This document shows, piece by piece, positions 34,425 to 42,919 of a DNA stretch of 42,919 nucleotides. Position 1 is the first letter of the stretch. Each line of letters opens with the position of its first letter. Source of the DNA: Blattamonas nauphoetae (Eukaryota > Preaxostyla > Oxymonadida); the NCBI GenBank assembly GCA_033064195.1, contig JARBJD010000486.1:1-42919 (forward strand), read 5' to 3'. The notes under the pieces were generated by a model. That model was given only the letters and a program-made list of their open reading frames with translations. It was not told the origin of the DNA and searched no databases. The position numbers and the translations under genes are program-made.

Positions 34425-37400
34425 ATGAAAGAAACGAAATGGTATTGTAGGTATTTAGTGGGATCAGATCCGACTGGGATCACTGGGATCAAATCAGAAG
34501 CCTGGTCATCGGACTCCGATCCTTCTGAATCCATCCAAATTGGGGCGATTGACGTGGCTCAGGATCAAGCCCGCCAATGGGCCAGACAAGCTTGGAAAGT
34601 GGCTTCCAGACTGAACAATGAGCAACTTCATCGAATTCTGAGAAATAAGGGTCAAAAACAGTCAGAGACCCAGTTCATCTCAACTCTCATTTCCTCACGA
34701 AATTCCATCAAAAGTTGGAGAGAGTCGTCTTTTGCCCGTTTTCGGCCCTCCTCCCCAGAATTGGACAAGTGCCCCAAGAGGGGCTTTCACTCTCTTTCCG
34801 ACATCATCCATCATGTCCATCTCTGATGAGGAATTAACAACCCTTTGTCAAGAATCAGACACTAAGACCTTGAATGGGTTCAAAGCCAAGGAAACAATCT
34901 TCAGTCTTCCACCTCCATCCAAACAGCCTGGACAGACTCCAAAGGCCCCAGAGGGTCAACGGTTGGAACACGTGGCCCTCTTCCAAAGTCGAAAGAGGAC
35001 AGCCCACGGATGGGCCCCATCGATCACACCTTCGATGGCAGGAACCCAAATGCCATCTCGACAAGATCGTGACACCAACCTTATCCTGGCAAACCTCAAA
35101 GGACAAACAGCCCTTCCAACTGTTGAACGACATCTTCTCCCGCCACCACTTCGAACCATCTCCAACAAGAAAATTGATGTTTTGGCCCTTGATGGGGTCC
35201 AATATTCTGAAGACCTTGGATATGTGTTCTGGGATGAAGATGACACGACAAAGCATCTGAATGCGGCCAGTCAGCTCCTCAAACATCATTTTGCCAAAAT
35301 AGCCCAACTTTTGGCAGAAAGAGATGTGAGCTTCGGAAATGTGGACAATGCTGTTTGGAGGCTCTCTGCTACCCCTTTGTCCTGAAGACCAAAAAGGCGA
35401 AAAAAGCCCAAGGGGAGCAACCCTTCCAATGGAAGCCACCAACTGAAGATGTGTCAGAAAGCCCCAGATTGGGTCGAGCTGAGAAGAAAAGATTGAAACA
35501 CTCGTGGCAAAGGAAAACCATCCAGGGCTCTCAAAGAACTTTCCAAAGTCATTCACCCCGTTCCGGAGATTCCTTTCGAAGACATGGTCCGAATCATTCA
35601 AACCCTTCACAACGCTGATGACCCTCGCCAATTGACTCTTCATGATCTTGGTGAGCCCCGGGAAGGGTGGGACCTTGAACGTGAAAATGTCGAAATTCAG
35701 CTTCAACGACTCAATTCGAACTCAACGGCGTCTCTTGATGGAATCACAGCAGAACTCCTGAAACGGGCAGCAATTCATCTGAAACCCGTTTCTGCCCTCA
35801 TTGGGGCTGTGATTGCTGAGTGTCTCCAAAAGGCTTCGTGCCCACGGCATGGTGTTTGGTCAGGATGGTAGGCATTCCAAAGGCCAAAGGTGGTGTTCGT
35901 CCCATTTCGGTCCAACATTCTCTGAAAAGCTCATGGCCCGTGTCCTTCTCCAGCGCAACCGTCAATGGTTTCTCGATCGGATCCACCCCAGACAACGAGG
36001 GGTGGGTCATCCCAATGGAATTGAAGAGATCGTTTTCGCAGTTGGAGATGCCCTGGATGGGGCTATTGCTCAGAAAACCAATTTGGTCGTTGCTGCCCTC
36101 GATATGTCCAATGCGTACCAATGTGTCCGAAGACAGCTCCTCATTGACAAAATTGTGCAGCTGGATCACCATGACCCCAGCTGGTCAATTTCTGGCACAA
36201 GCATTTTCAAAGGAAAAGTTGGTGTTGGACAGTCATGGTCAGAGAGCCGTCATTCACAACACCAGGGGTGTTCAACAAGGGTGCCCGTTGTCGCCTGCCC
36301 TCTTTGCTCTGTACCTCACCAGATGCATGTCTGAAGCTGAAACCCTGATGGGGCTGTTCAAGTTTGGGGCTATTTGGATGACTTGGTCATTGTGGCGTCC
36401 TCACTTGGATCTCTCACATCCTCCATGGTCCGCCTTCACAAGTCTCTCAGTGAGCATGGGCTTCAACTCAACCCAGCCAAGACCGTGGCTGTCTCCATTC
36501 TGGACGGGCAAATCTCAACTGCCCCATTTGGGCTCATGGGTTCAACAATTACCCCAACGACTTCAATGCACCTTCTGGGGACACTTCTCACCCTGGACCA
36601 AAATGAACGTGATCAAATGTTTCTTGACAAAGTCCAAAAATCTGATGGCTTACTACCCTTCCTGGGGCTGTTGTCACATCAAGCACATCTGCTCCTTCTG
36701 AGACAGTGTATCAATGTTCGACCTCTTCACCTCCTTCGAACTCTGCCCATTTCGGGGCACGTCCTTCGCCAGGCTGATGCTCTTCTCATCACGCATCTCC
36801 TCACTTTTTTCCATCTCCCACAGTCGAACTCAATTCTGATCCATGCCAACGTTGAAGATGGTGGACTTGGTTTCAGCTCTTTCGCGGGTTCAAACATTCC
36901 TTCCCTGGTTCATGCCATGACATCAAGACGGCCCTTCTTATGGCAAGCCAACCCCAACCCATCTGGGGCTCCGTTCCAAATCGGGCAAGAACCACCATCA
37001 TCAACATTCAGCCCCCTTCAGATGGTCATTTCAGTCATCAGCATGCTGAATCTTGACCAATTTGAAAAAGCCAGACGCGGGCAGGGGAAGATGGTTCGTC
37101 TGCTGGAAAAGGACAAATTGGTCCAATGGAGGGACCCTCTGCCAGATTGGGCGAAAAATCGACATGCCACGATCTGTGCAAGTCGAGCCCATTTTTGGGT
37201 CACCATGATGCCTGTGGACAAATTCCATGTTTTGGACAACGACACCATCCTGAACTCGCTCAACTACAGAATGCTCAAAGAGCCCACATCGTACGAATTG
37301 GGAAAACACTGCTGGATAAACAAGGAAGGAACCTGAACTATTCTGTCCCTTGCCCAATTTGTTCAGTCCAATTTCGGGTCGACCATGCCTCATGCTGTCA

Positions 37401-37669
37401 ACTCCAATGGCTCCGCAAGGACAGCCCGGCACACCACGATCAAACTTTGGTTGAACCGTCTTCTTCAACAGATACCCAATGTGGTCACTGAGTTGGAAAA
37501 ACCAGTTTGGATGGATGGGATCAATTTGGGCACAAAGCCCAGACCGGCTGGGGCCATTGCTGACATCCGAGTCACCATCACAACCCAAGTGAGCAACCAC
37601 AAATTCGTCACTAACCTCCTCCAGGGTGGTGACCGCTCAGGAACACACTCACCTTTGGGCTCGACTTGA
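34425..37669 (+). pseudogene. Non-LTR reverse transcriptase region of the retroelement
   Basis: Reverse transcriptase motifs occur in the right order but in alternating frames: SLDGITAELL (from 35731), VGIPKAKGGVRPIS (35865-35910), motif A ALDMSNAY (36094-36117), motif B RGVQQGCPLSPALF (36263-36306), the catalytic YLDD box (36371-36382), GLQLNPAKT (near 36465), then a thumb-like region open to 37336. Downstream are CPIC (37351) with DHASCC (37381) and a KPRPAGAIADIRV segment (near 37535-37575). These resemble the Cys/His plus PD-type restriction-like endonuclease tail of early-branching LINEs, though that match is weaker. The segment 34425-35385 upstream has no family I recognise. At least five frame changes are needed between 35385 and 37669, several in runs such as GGGG or AAAAGG. 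In intact LINEs this protein copies element RNA at the nicked target site. Confidence 0.8.
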
Positions 37670-39542
37670 CAATCGCCCAAGACATCCCAAATGCCCTCCA
37701 CCGGGGTCTCCTCCTGACCCTCGAACAGCTGTCAACCAGGCTGAAGAGGGCAAGTCAAACACTACAAGAAACTTGGACAAGAACACAAGGTGATTGGCAT
37801 TGGGATCAGTGAGAACGGTCAACTTGGGAACAACATGGAACTGTTTTGGACTTCATGAAGAAGGTGGCCCGAGATGGGCACAAATCAGCCCAAGTCTACC
37901 ACTTCCTCCAAATGACCTCTCTTGTCTTGGAACAGAGCAGATGCATCATGGAACGTCGTGTCTGTCAAAACTCACATGGAGTCTTCAAAATTTTTCAGTT
38001 CAACAAGATGCCCAAAATGGGCTCAACATCCAACCCTCACCAAGCACAACATATTTACTCAGTGCGGTGAATCTTCATTCTCAACAACCGAATCTTGCTT
38101 TGCCCTCTCTGGGGCCGAATCTTGCTTCGCCCTCTCAGGGCCCACCCTCAACCTCACCTTCTTCTTCACCTCCCTCTGGACCACCTCAAGTGCCCCGCTC
38201 AGGAGCCATCTCGAAATTCTTCAAATCATCAACTTACGCTCAACCTCCCGGCAAATAACCAATCAGTTGAAAACACACTCCCGCCCTCACCCGGCCAACC
38301 TCCAACATTTTCACTCCTCGTTTTTGTTATGTTCCACAACCCAACTCTGAACATAAAGTTTCTCAACCACCCTCCGTGGCTCCAACTTCATCTTCAGAGT
38401 CTCCCTATCAACTTCCAACTCTTGACCCTTCTGAGGGCTCAATGGTCATCATGACCTCCACGTCGCCAGAAGAGCACATTGTCGAGACCATGGAAAGGGA
38501 CAGTTCCGAACACGAATTGACCCAATCCGGGGACAATGATCTCCTCGATGCAGGAATGGAAGTTGATCGTTCCGACAGTGATTTGCCCATTTCGGGGCCC
38601 AATCTCGAAAATCCTCAGTCTTTGACCAGTACCCGCCGTGAACCTGATTCAACCAACTTTTCACACAGGGAGTTGTCAGAGCGAAGGACTGACGAGAAAC
38701 CCGAAATATCATTCGAGGAACTCTTTTCGGAAGACAATCCACCTGTCTGTGATTTTTCCATTCAACCCTATTTTGGGCCAACTCAAACTGATGTCGACAC
38801 CTCCCAACTGCCCCTCCAAGGGTCGACTCAAAAAGATGCCGATGTTGGTCAGGAGATGATTGTTGAACTCCCTCCCAACGATGCCGAAGTCATTCAAGAT
38901 ATCATCTTCGGGTTGCCCCAACCGATGTCAATGTTGATCAAGAGCCCGCCCCAGGGCTGACTCCAAGTGATGCCGAAGTCGGTCTCTTGCCCATTCCTGG
39001 GTCGACCACACAGGATGCCGAAGTCAGCCAGATGCCCCCTCCTGGGCTGACCCTCACTGATATCGACATTGACATTGAGCCCTCTCTGGAGCAAATCACT
39101 TTTGGCTCAGACACTCTTCCGATCTCCTTTACCCTCCACCTTCAATTTCACTCAACCCAATTCCGGGCTCCTCACAGCCCACCAGAACACCCAAACTCAA
39201 ATACCGCCCGCGGCTGTTCTGATTGAGTTGGATTCCGACGACGACCACAACGACCTTGGCCAGCCCCAAAATGGCTCAAAAGGAAAACTTTCGTTGACTT
39301 GACAATTGATGAGGAAGTCACTTCACACAAGTGCCCTCAAGGGCAACTTCCCACCAAGGACTCTCAGACCGAAACGCAAGCTACCCAATCCAAAACAAGA
39401 TGACAAGTCAATAGCTCCGAACTTTGCCAGACCAAAGCGGGCTAGATACAAGAAGCAAGTCCCGCGAACAGGACGAAGGAAGAAATCGACTCCCTCTTCC
39501 TCTTTCTCATCTTCTTGTGATGACTCTCTCCCAGGAAGATGA
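37670..39542 (+). pseudogene. Third coding region of the retroelement: acidic repeat protein with basic tail
   Basis: After the reverse transcriptase the frames become low-complexity again. The clearest piece is 38376-38960 (194 residues), Ser/Asp/Glu/Pro-rich, with repeats around DAEV (NDAEV, SDAEV, QDAEV) that continue in another frame to about 39080. A basic stretch in the 39306-39542 frame (RPKRKLPNPK, RPKRARYKKQV, GRRKKSTPSSS) looks like a nucleic-acid-binding or nuclear-localisation segment. The acidic-repeat-then-basic plan mirrors ORF1, without clear sequence similarity. Bases 37670-38375 hold several short competing frames, none convincing. Mini-inverted repeats continue throughout. 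I do not recognise a domain, and the reading may instead be a long C-terminal extension of the polymerase. Confidence 0.45.
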
Positions 39543-39712
39543 CCCCACATGGGCTCCCGACAGCCCCAGAATGGACCCCCACCCAAGTGCCGTGGACGAC
39601 CCAAGACACAGCCCAAAGCTGGTGCAAGGAAGCGGCAGCCCCAGATGGGTCCCGACCAGTGGTAAGAGAAACTGGTGCGGGCAGACTCAACAGCCCCTCC
39701 AAGGGCGAGTAA

Positions 39713-40006
39713 CTTTATTATTCTTTTCTTTCGCTTTTCGTTACTGATTCAGCACTTCAGCATCCGCCGTTTAACCCTAACTACGATGCCTATGCTCCGA
39801 TCTGGCTGTCAGGAGGATCGTTGATGGACGAAAGCGAGACTGAAATTACGTTGACAGTGCTTTATTGTGAAGATCGTGGTTGGATTGGAGTCGAAGAAAA
39901 CCAATCGATGCCAACATATCCAAATCTGAAGCTGAAGAAATGGACGTTTGGAGGATCACCGACATCGAAACGATCGAATGGATTGTGGTTGAAGGATGTT
40001 GGGATA
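39713..40006 (+). pseudogene. Left part of a beta-helix surface-protein gene, interrupted by a transposon
   Basis: A frame open from 39713 reads FNPNYDAYAPIWLSGGS, GWIGVEENQSMPTYPNL and KWTFGGSPTSKRSNGLWL up to the TA at 40005-40006. It then runs into the transposon terminal repeat and stops. Its continuation is the frame that starts VELTSCTFSSF at 42129. Removing 40007-42128 (the element plus one TA) joins LKDVG-I to VELTSC without a shift. The codon pattern and absence of GCCC/GGGC hairpins differ from the retroelement to the left. The 5' part of the gene is not in the window. The T-rich stretch ending in CTGATTCAG near 39751 could be an intron end or the retroelement junction. Confidence 0.6.
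40005..40006. repeat. TA target-site duplication, left copy
   Basis: The TA directly precedes the terminal repeat CCGTCGTTGAAC. The matching TA is at 42127-42128. TA duplication is the hallmark of the Tc1/mariner/pogo superfamily. Confidence 0.85.
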
Positions 40007-40204
40007 CCGTCGTTGAACAAGCCGTCCAGTTGGACAACCCGTCCACATTTGGTATGAAGTCAAACTTTCGTCTCATTTTTCTCTTCATATACTTCTCTTT
40101 TCCCATATTTCCATTTCATTACTGTTTCATTCACTTATTTCAACAAATTTTTTGGTGAATTGAATTTTTTAATCTCTTCTTGATCTTGTTCTCATTGATC
40201 TCCC
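40007..40204 (+). repeat. Left terminal inverted repeat of the pogo-like element
   Basis: It matches the reverse complement of 41933-42126 with only a few length differences in T runs and one CT. Near the tip it contains GTCCAGTTGGAC, a small internal palindrome that could be part of a transposase binding site. Confidence 0.9.
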
Positions 40205-41681
40205 CTCAAGTCTTTTCTCAGTCAACTGCTTCATAGAACGAGTCTGGATCTCTGACTTCTTTGTTGACAGTTTCATTGCAGGTTGCGCTTTTCGTTTCTC
40301 GTCATGTTTCCGTTTTGGCTTTCTCTTTTCTCTCTGTTTGACAGTGGACTTCCGGAGGATGATCTTCTTTGGTTTGAACTGTCTTGCTTTCTTCCTTTCT
40401 TCTTTTTTTTGAATTGCCTCCTTCTTCATCATTTTCTCAATCATCTCTTTTGTACTCAGAAGAATTCCAGGTCTCACCACTTTTCTACAGCCACAAAGAT
40501 TCATCATCAATATTTGACAGGTTTGTCTGTATTGATTGTGATTTTCGTCAGCCTCAAAGGAATACGATCGATGAGTGGCTGCGAATTTAAATCAGAGATT
40601 CCACATCTCTGAAAGGCCAACTCGATCGTGCTGATCGAAAGGCCTTCTCGACGGCGCGCAAAGCATAAGCGATTGCTTCTCGATGAGCTTGTTGAGTGAA
40701 CGGGCATGGAGGTGTGTAGAATCGTTGGTACATGTTTTGAGGCTTTGGAAGACTTTGTCGTCCAATGGTTGGGTCAGATTTGTTGTGTTGGGGAAGCGTT
40801 AATATCATGATATTGTTTTCTATTGCAGTTTTGGAAAGATTAGACGAAAAGTGCGATGCACAGTTGTCGAGGAGAGGAGTGCGGTCTTTCCAGCGAGATG
40901 AGGAGCCATTCTTTTGTTGATGGCAGGGATGATGGTTTCCTGTAGGATGGTCGAGAATATGGTCCCATTCACATATCCATTGGAAAAACAATGAGGAACA
41001 ATATCAAACTTGTGAAGTGAGTGAAACTCACTTGGTTCTTTGGCGAGAGGATACACTAGACAATGCGGAAGAGTGGTTCCATCTGCGCAAATCGTGCTTG
41101 CTAGAGTGAAGTTGGGGATCTTTTGAGTCTGAATTTGAACGGGTGGTGGGGTCCCAGCTTGATGAATGACAGTTTGAGCTTTTCTTTCCGTCATTGAAAG
41201 CCAGTCTCATCGTAGTTAAAATTAGCTCCTGTTGGACTTGGTATTCTGTGACAACGTCTTTCAAAGGAAATCCAAGTGTTCATATTCTCAGCGTTCGCTG
41301 ATTGAATTTTGAGAGATCCATCCTTATTGGTTTGGAGAAAATGAGATCGGGGTTGGAGTCGCAAAAGTCCAGGCCCATGATCTATCCAGTGTGGTTTCCG
41401 TGCAGTAGCGCTAGGTGAAGTGCGCATGATCTTCTGAATCTGGAAAATTAAAAAGAAAAGACCATACTCGTGTTTGGACTTGTGATCTAGTGATCGGAGT
41501 TTTTGTTGAACTTTTGCTTCATCCATCCGACTAACAGATTCATCTCCCTTGGAGGGACTTTCGATTGCCGTCCTGATTGTCGGATAGCTCGGCCTTCACG
41601 AAATGCTCTTCTTGCCCTCGAGAGCGAACGGCTGTGGATTCCCGTGATGGTTTGTATGATCCCGCCACGGATTTTCATCAC
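40169..41681 (-). pseudogene. pogo/CENP-B-type DDE transposase, frame-broken
   Basis: From the N-terminus, a helix-turn-helix-like segment (41681 down to 41487: SLSRARRAFREGRAIRQSGRQ then VPPREMNLLVGWM) is followed by the catalytic core. The first Asp is in NYDETGF (41191-41211), followed by a strand STICADGTTLPHCLVYPLAKEP. The second Asp is in LLDNCASH (about 40850-40875), followed by ILTLPQHNKSDP, where the family usually has a Leu-Pro-Pro-His/Asn block before the third acid. A very basic tail (40510 to 40169, many Lys/Arg) ends the gene, as in some jerky/pogo proteins. These pieces lie in different frames, requiring at least four shifts. The frame 41678-41869 may add a further N-terminal segment but is not recognisable. 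The element could still be moved by an intact relative. Confidence 0.8.
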
Positions 41682-41932
41682 TTTTCGAGTTTGAGAAGAT
41701 ATAGGAGCTTGTCTTCAGATTTGATCTTCTTTTTCTTCAGAAGACTCTCCACTTCACGGAGATTCCTCCACCAATCAGCTGAACGTTGTTTCGTTGTCTT
41801 ATTCTGAAAGAGGAGAAATGATTGAAGGAGATGGAGAAACAAGAAGTCGAATATGTCACGAAATACCATGAATGTGCGGATGATAGGGTATCGTGATCAC
41901 TGGATGACGAGAAACAGGACAAGCAAAATATA

Positions 41933-42126
41933 GGGAGATCAATGAGAACAAGATCAAGAAGAGATTAAAAATTCAATTCACCAAAAATTTGTTGAAATAA
42001 GTGAATGAAACAGTAATGAAATGGAAATATGGGAAAAGAAGTATATGAAGAGAAAAATGAGACGAAAGTTTGACTTCATACCAAATGTGGACGGGTTGTC
42101 CAACTGGACGGCTTGTTCAACGACGG
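41933..42126 (-). repeat. Right terminal inverted repeat of the pogo-like element
   Basis: This is the reverse complement of the left repeat, ending GTTCAACGACGG before TA. About four bases shorter than the left copy, the differences lying in T runs and one CT. Confidence 0.9.
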
Positions 42127-42128
42127 TA
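42127..42128. repeat. TA target-site duplication, right copy
   Basis: The TA immediately follows the terminal repeat and pairs with 40005-40006. Confidence 0.85.
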
Positions 42129-42869
42129 GTGGAATTGACCAGCTGTACGTTCTCATCGTTCAAGAAAGGATCACAATCGGATGTTCTGGATGGATCAGCG
42201 ATCCATGCCGAGCTCTCCTCATCCAACTACCTCCGAATCACATCCTGCTCGTTCGAATCATGTTCATCGCAGGAAGCGGAGAAGTGTATCAGTTGTCGTT
42301 GCTGGCGGTGAACTCGTCATCCTCCTCAGAAGTTCGTGTCGTGCTCTTCGGAACAGAATGGAGGTGCTCTCTTCGTCGACCTATCGTCGCTCGGAGAAGG
42401 TTCGTACAGCCTGACCTCACTCAGCTTCGCGTCGTCGTGCACCTGTTCAGGCTATGGGAAGTGGGTGTTCATTCCGGGGGCACAAACTCGCCTCTCTCTC
42501 TGGTAACGAAGGCGAGATGGGCAGAACATTCAACTCGCTAAGCCTTCGCTTGGACGCTGACAAATTGTGGGGTCTGGACTTGGCAGAAAATGAAAGCTCT
42601 CCTCTTCGCTCCGCCTCGCTCCTTCGTCATTTTCGGCAGTGCCTCTCGAACCCAGCTTCTTCCATTTTTGTTGGACAGAACGGGAAGATGAAATGGGATG
42701 TGGAAACACGGAAGCGACACTCTGCGGAACAGTCGAATGGAGTGTGAAGGGGCGGCTGGCAGTGTTGTTGATTTCATCGTTGTTTCCCGGCGGCCATCTC
42801 CTCTCCATCATCCTTTCAGATACTGATGTCATGATTGCCCCGAGTCTGCCATTCTGTGTCCATTTCTAG
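42129..42869 (+). pseudogene. Right part of the beta-helix surface-protein gene, frame-broken
   Basis: Successive frames carry the same kind of sequence: VELTSCTFSSFKKGSQ and YLRITSCSFESCSSQEAEK (to about 42285), VVVAGGELVILLRSS (to about 42330), FVSCSSEQNGGALFVDLSS, FASSCTCSGYGKWVFI (to about 42473), GHKLASLSGNEGEMG and DADKLWGLDLAENESS with SSIFVGQNG (to about 42690), then DEMGCGNTEATLCGTVEWSVK. The repeated SCxF / CSS / NGGA rungs fit a right-handed parallel beta-helix (pectin-lyase-like) surface protein, and the FVG...GCG...CGTVEW block resembles the start of a new helix domain. About four frame switches are needed, one near an in-frame TGA at 42309-42311. It is either decayed or affected by indel errors. 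The last ~50 bases of the window hold nothing further. Confidence 0.55.
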
Positions 42870-42919
42870 TCTCGCTCGACAGTCACACTTCAGCCGCAGC
42901 ATCGATGATCCAGAGTCAG

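Larger units (their letters stand above)
28960..39715 (+). mobile_element. Large LINE-type (non-LTR) retrotransposon, frame-broken
   Basis: The element is defined by a reverse transcriptase with non-LTR-like motifs (35.7-37.6 kb) and by dozens of GCCC-spacer-GGGC mini-inverted repeats. These run without a gap from about 29170 to 39700 and then stop. Three coding regions can be seen: a long Pro/Ser/Gln-rich ORF1 (29049-33997), the reverse transcriptase region (34425-37669) and a third ORF region (to 39542). No long terminal repeats were found by eye. The ends are inferred: the left from the end of the GTTGACA repeats and the right from the abrupt loss of hairpins after the last one near 39690. 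At about 10.7 kb it is long for a LINE. All three coding regions change frame several times, so it is a decayed copy or one affected by residual indel errors. Confidence 0.7.
40007..42126 (-). mobile_element. pogo-like DNA transposon, 2120 bp, with ~195-bp terminal inverted repeats
   Basis: The two ends are inverted copies of each other over about 195 bp (40007-40204 and 41933-42126), starting CCGTCGTTGAACAAGCCG and flanked by TA on both sides. The interior encodes a DDE transposase on the minus strand with pogo/CENP-B-type features. The near-identity of the ends points to a young insertion, although the transposase frame is broken. It lies in a beta-helix coding sequence, in which it is an in-frame-removable insertion. 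There is no GCCC/GGGC hairpin family in it, so it arrived independently of the retroelement and satellite. Confidence 0.9.

Noticed and set aside
34855-35706. 283-codon minus-strand frame
   Set aside because: It lies opposite the retroelement coding region, shows no motif and is best explained as an antisense shadow.
28960-39715. Retroelement as an LTR element
   Set aside because: No long direct repeats flank it by eye, and the polymerase motifs (GGVRPIS, RGVQQGCPLSPALF, YLDD) fit non-LTR types better. No protease or integrase was seen.
41440-41467. 28-base intron (GTATGG...TTTTCCAG on the minus strand) in the transposase
   Set aside because: The boundaries look like splice sites, but the frame reads straight through into NYDETGF, while removal would break it.

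Overview
The window looks like nuclear DNA of a unicellular eukaryote. It holds a long satellite array, a non-LTR (LINE-type) reverse transcriptase, a pogo-like DNA transposon with TA target duplications, and fragments of a repeat-rich beta-helix surface-protein gene. The beta-helix style (SCTFSSF, SCSFESCSS, NGGALFVDLSS) recalls the large surface-protein families of oxymonad flagellates (Preaxostyla). That placement is memory-based inference at modest confidence. No bacterial operon, rRNA, tRNA or CRISPR is visible.

Layout: 1-300 is the open end of an unrecognised reading frame. From about 433 to 26936 runs a satellite of 29 core units of about 693-703 bp. Each core is followed by one to about seven copies of a ~151-bp subrepeat, and two unit types (A and B) alternate in places as a higher-order repeat. 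A degenerate tail leads to a complete 342-codon Rep reading frame of the CRESS-DNA-virus kind (27138-28166, minus strand), read here as an endogenous viral copy. Next come a four-unit repeat rich in GTTGACA (28426-28931) and a perfect 11-bp-stem hairpin (28933-28958). A large, frame-broken retroelement (~28.96-39.71 kb) follows, with a Pro/Ser/Gln-rich ORF1, a reverse transcriptase and a third acidic/basic ORF. The right end is a decayed beta-helix gene with a 2120-bp pogo-like transposon (40007-42126) inserted in it. Removing the transposon and one TA brings the two halves into one reading frame.

The observation most worth pursuing is a tiny inverted-repeat motif, roughly (A/C)AGCCC - 4 to 7 variable bases - GGG(C/T). 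It recurs throughout the satellite, the GTTGACA repeats and all three ORF regions of the retroelement. It is nearly absent from the Rep gene, the pogo-like element and the beta-helix gene. The arms stay constant while the spacers change. In coding DNA it falls in more than one reading frame, and many length changes sit exactly on it. This suggests that the satellite and the retroelement share a hairpin or binding-site code acting at the DNA or RNA level. Whether a protein reads it, and whether Rep or the retroelement amplified the satellite, is inference.

Many frame breaks lie in short homopolymers or at these hairpins, so residual sequencing error remains a real alternative to decay in the retroelement, the transposase and the beta-helix gene.
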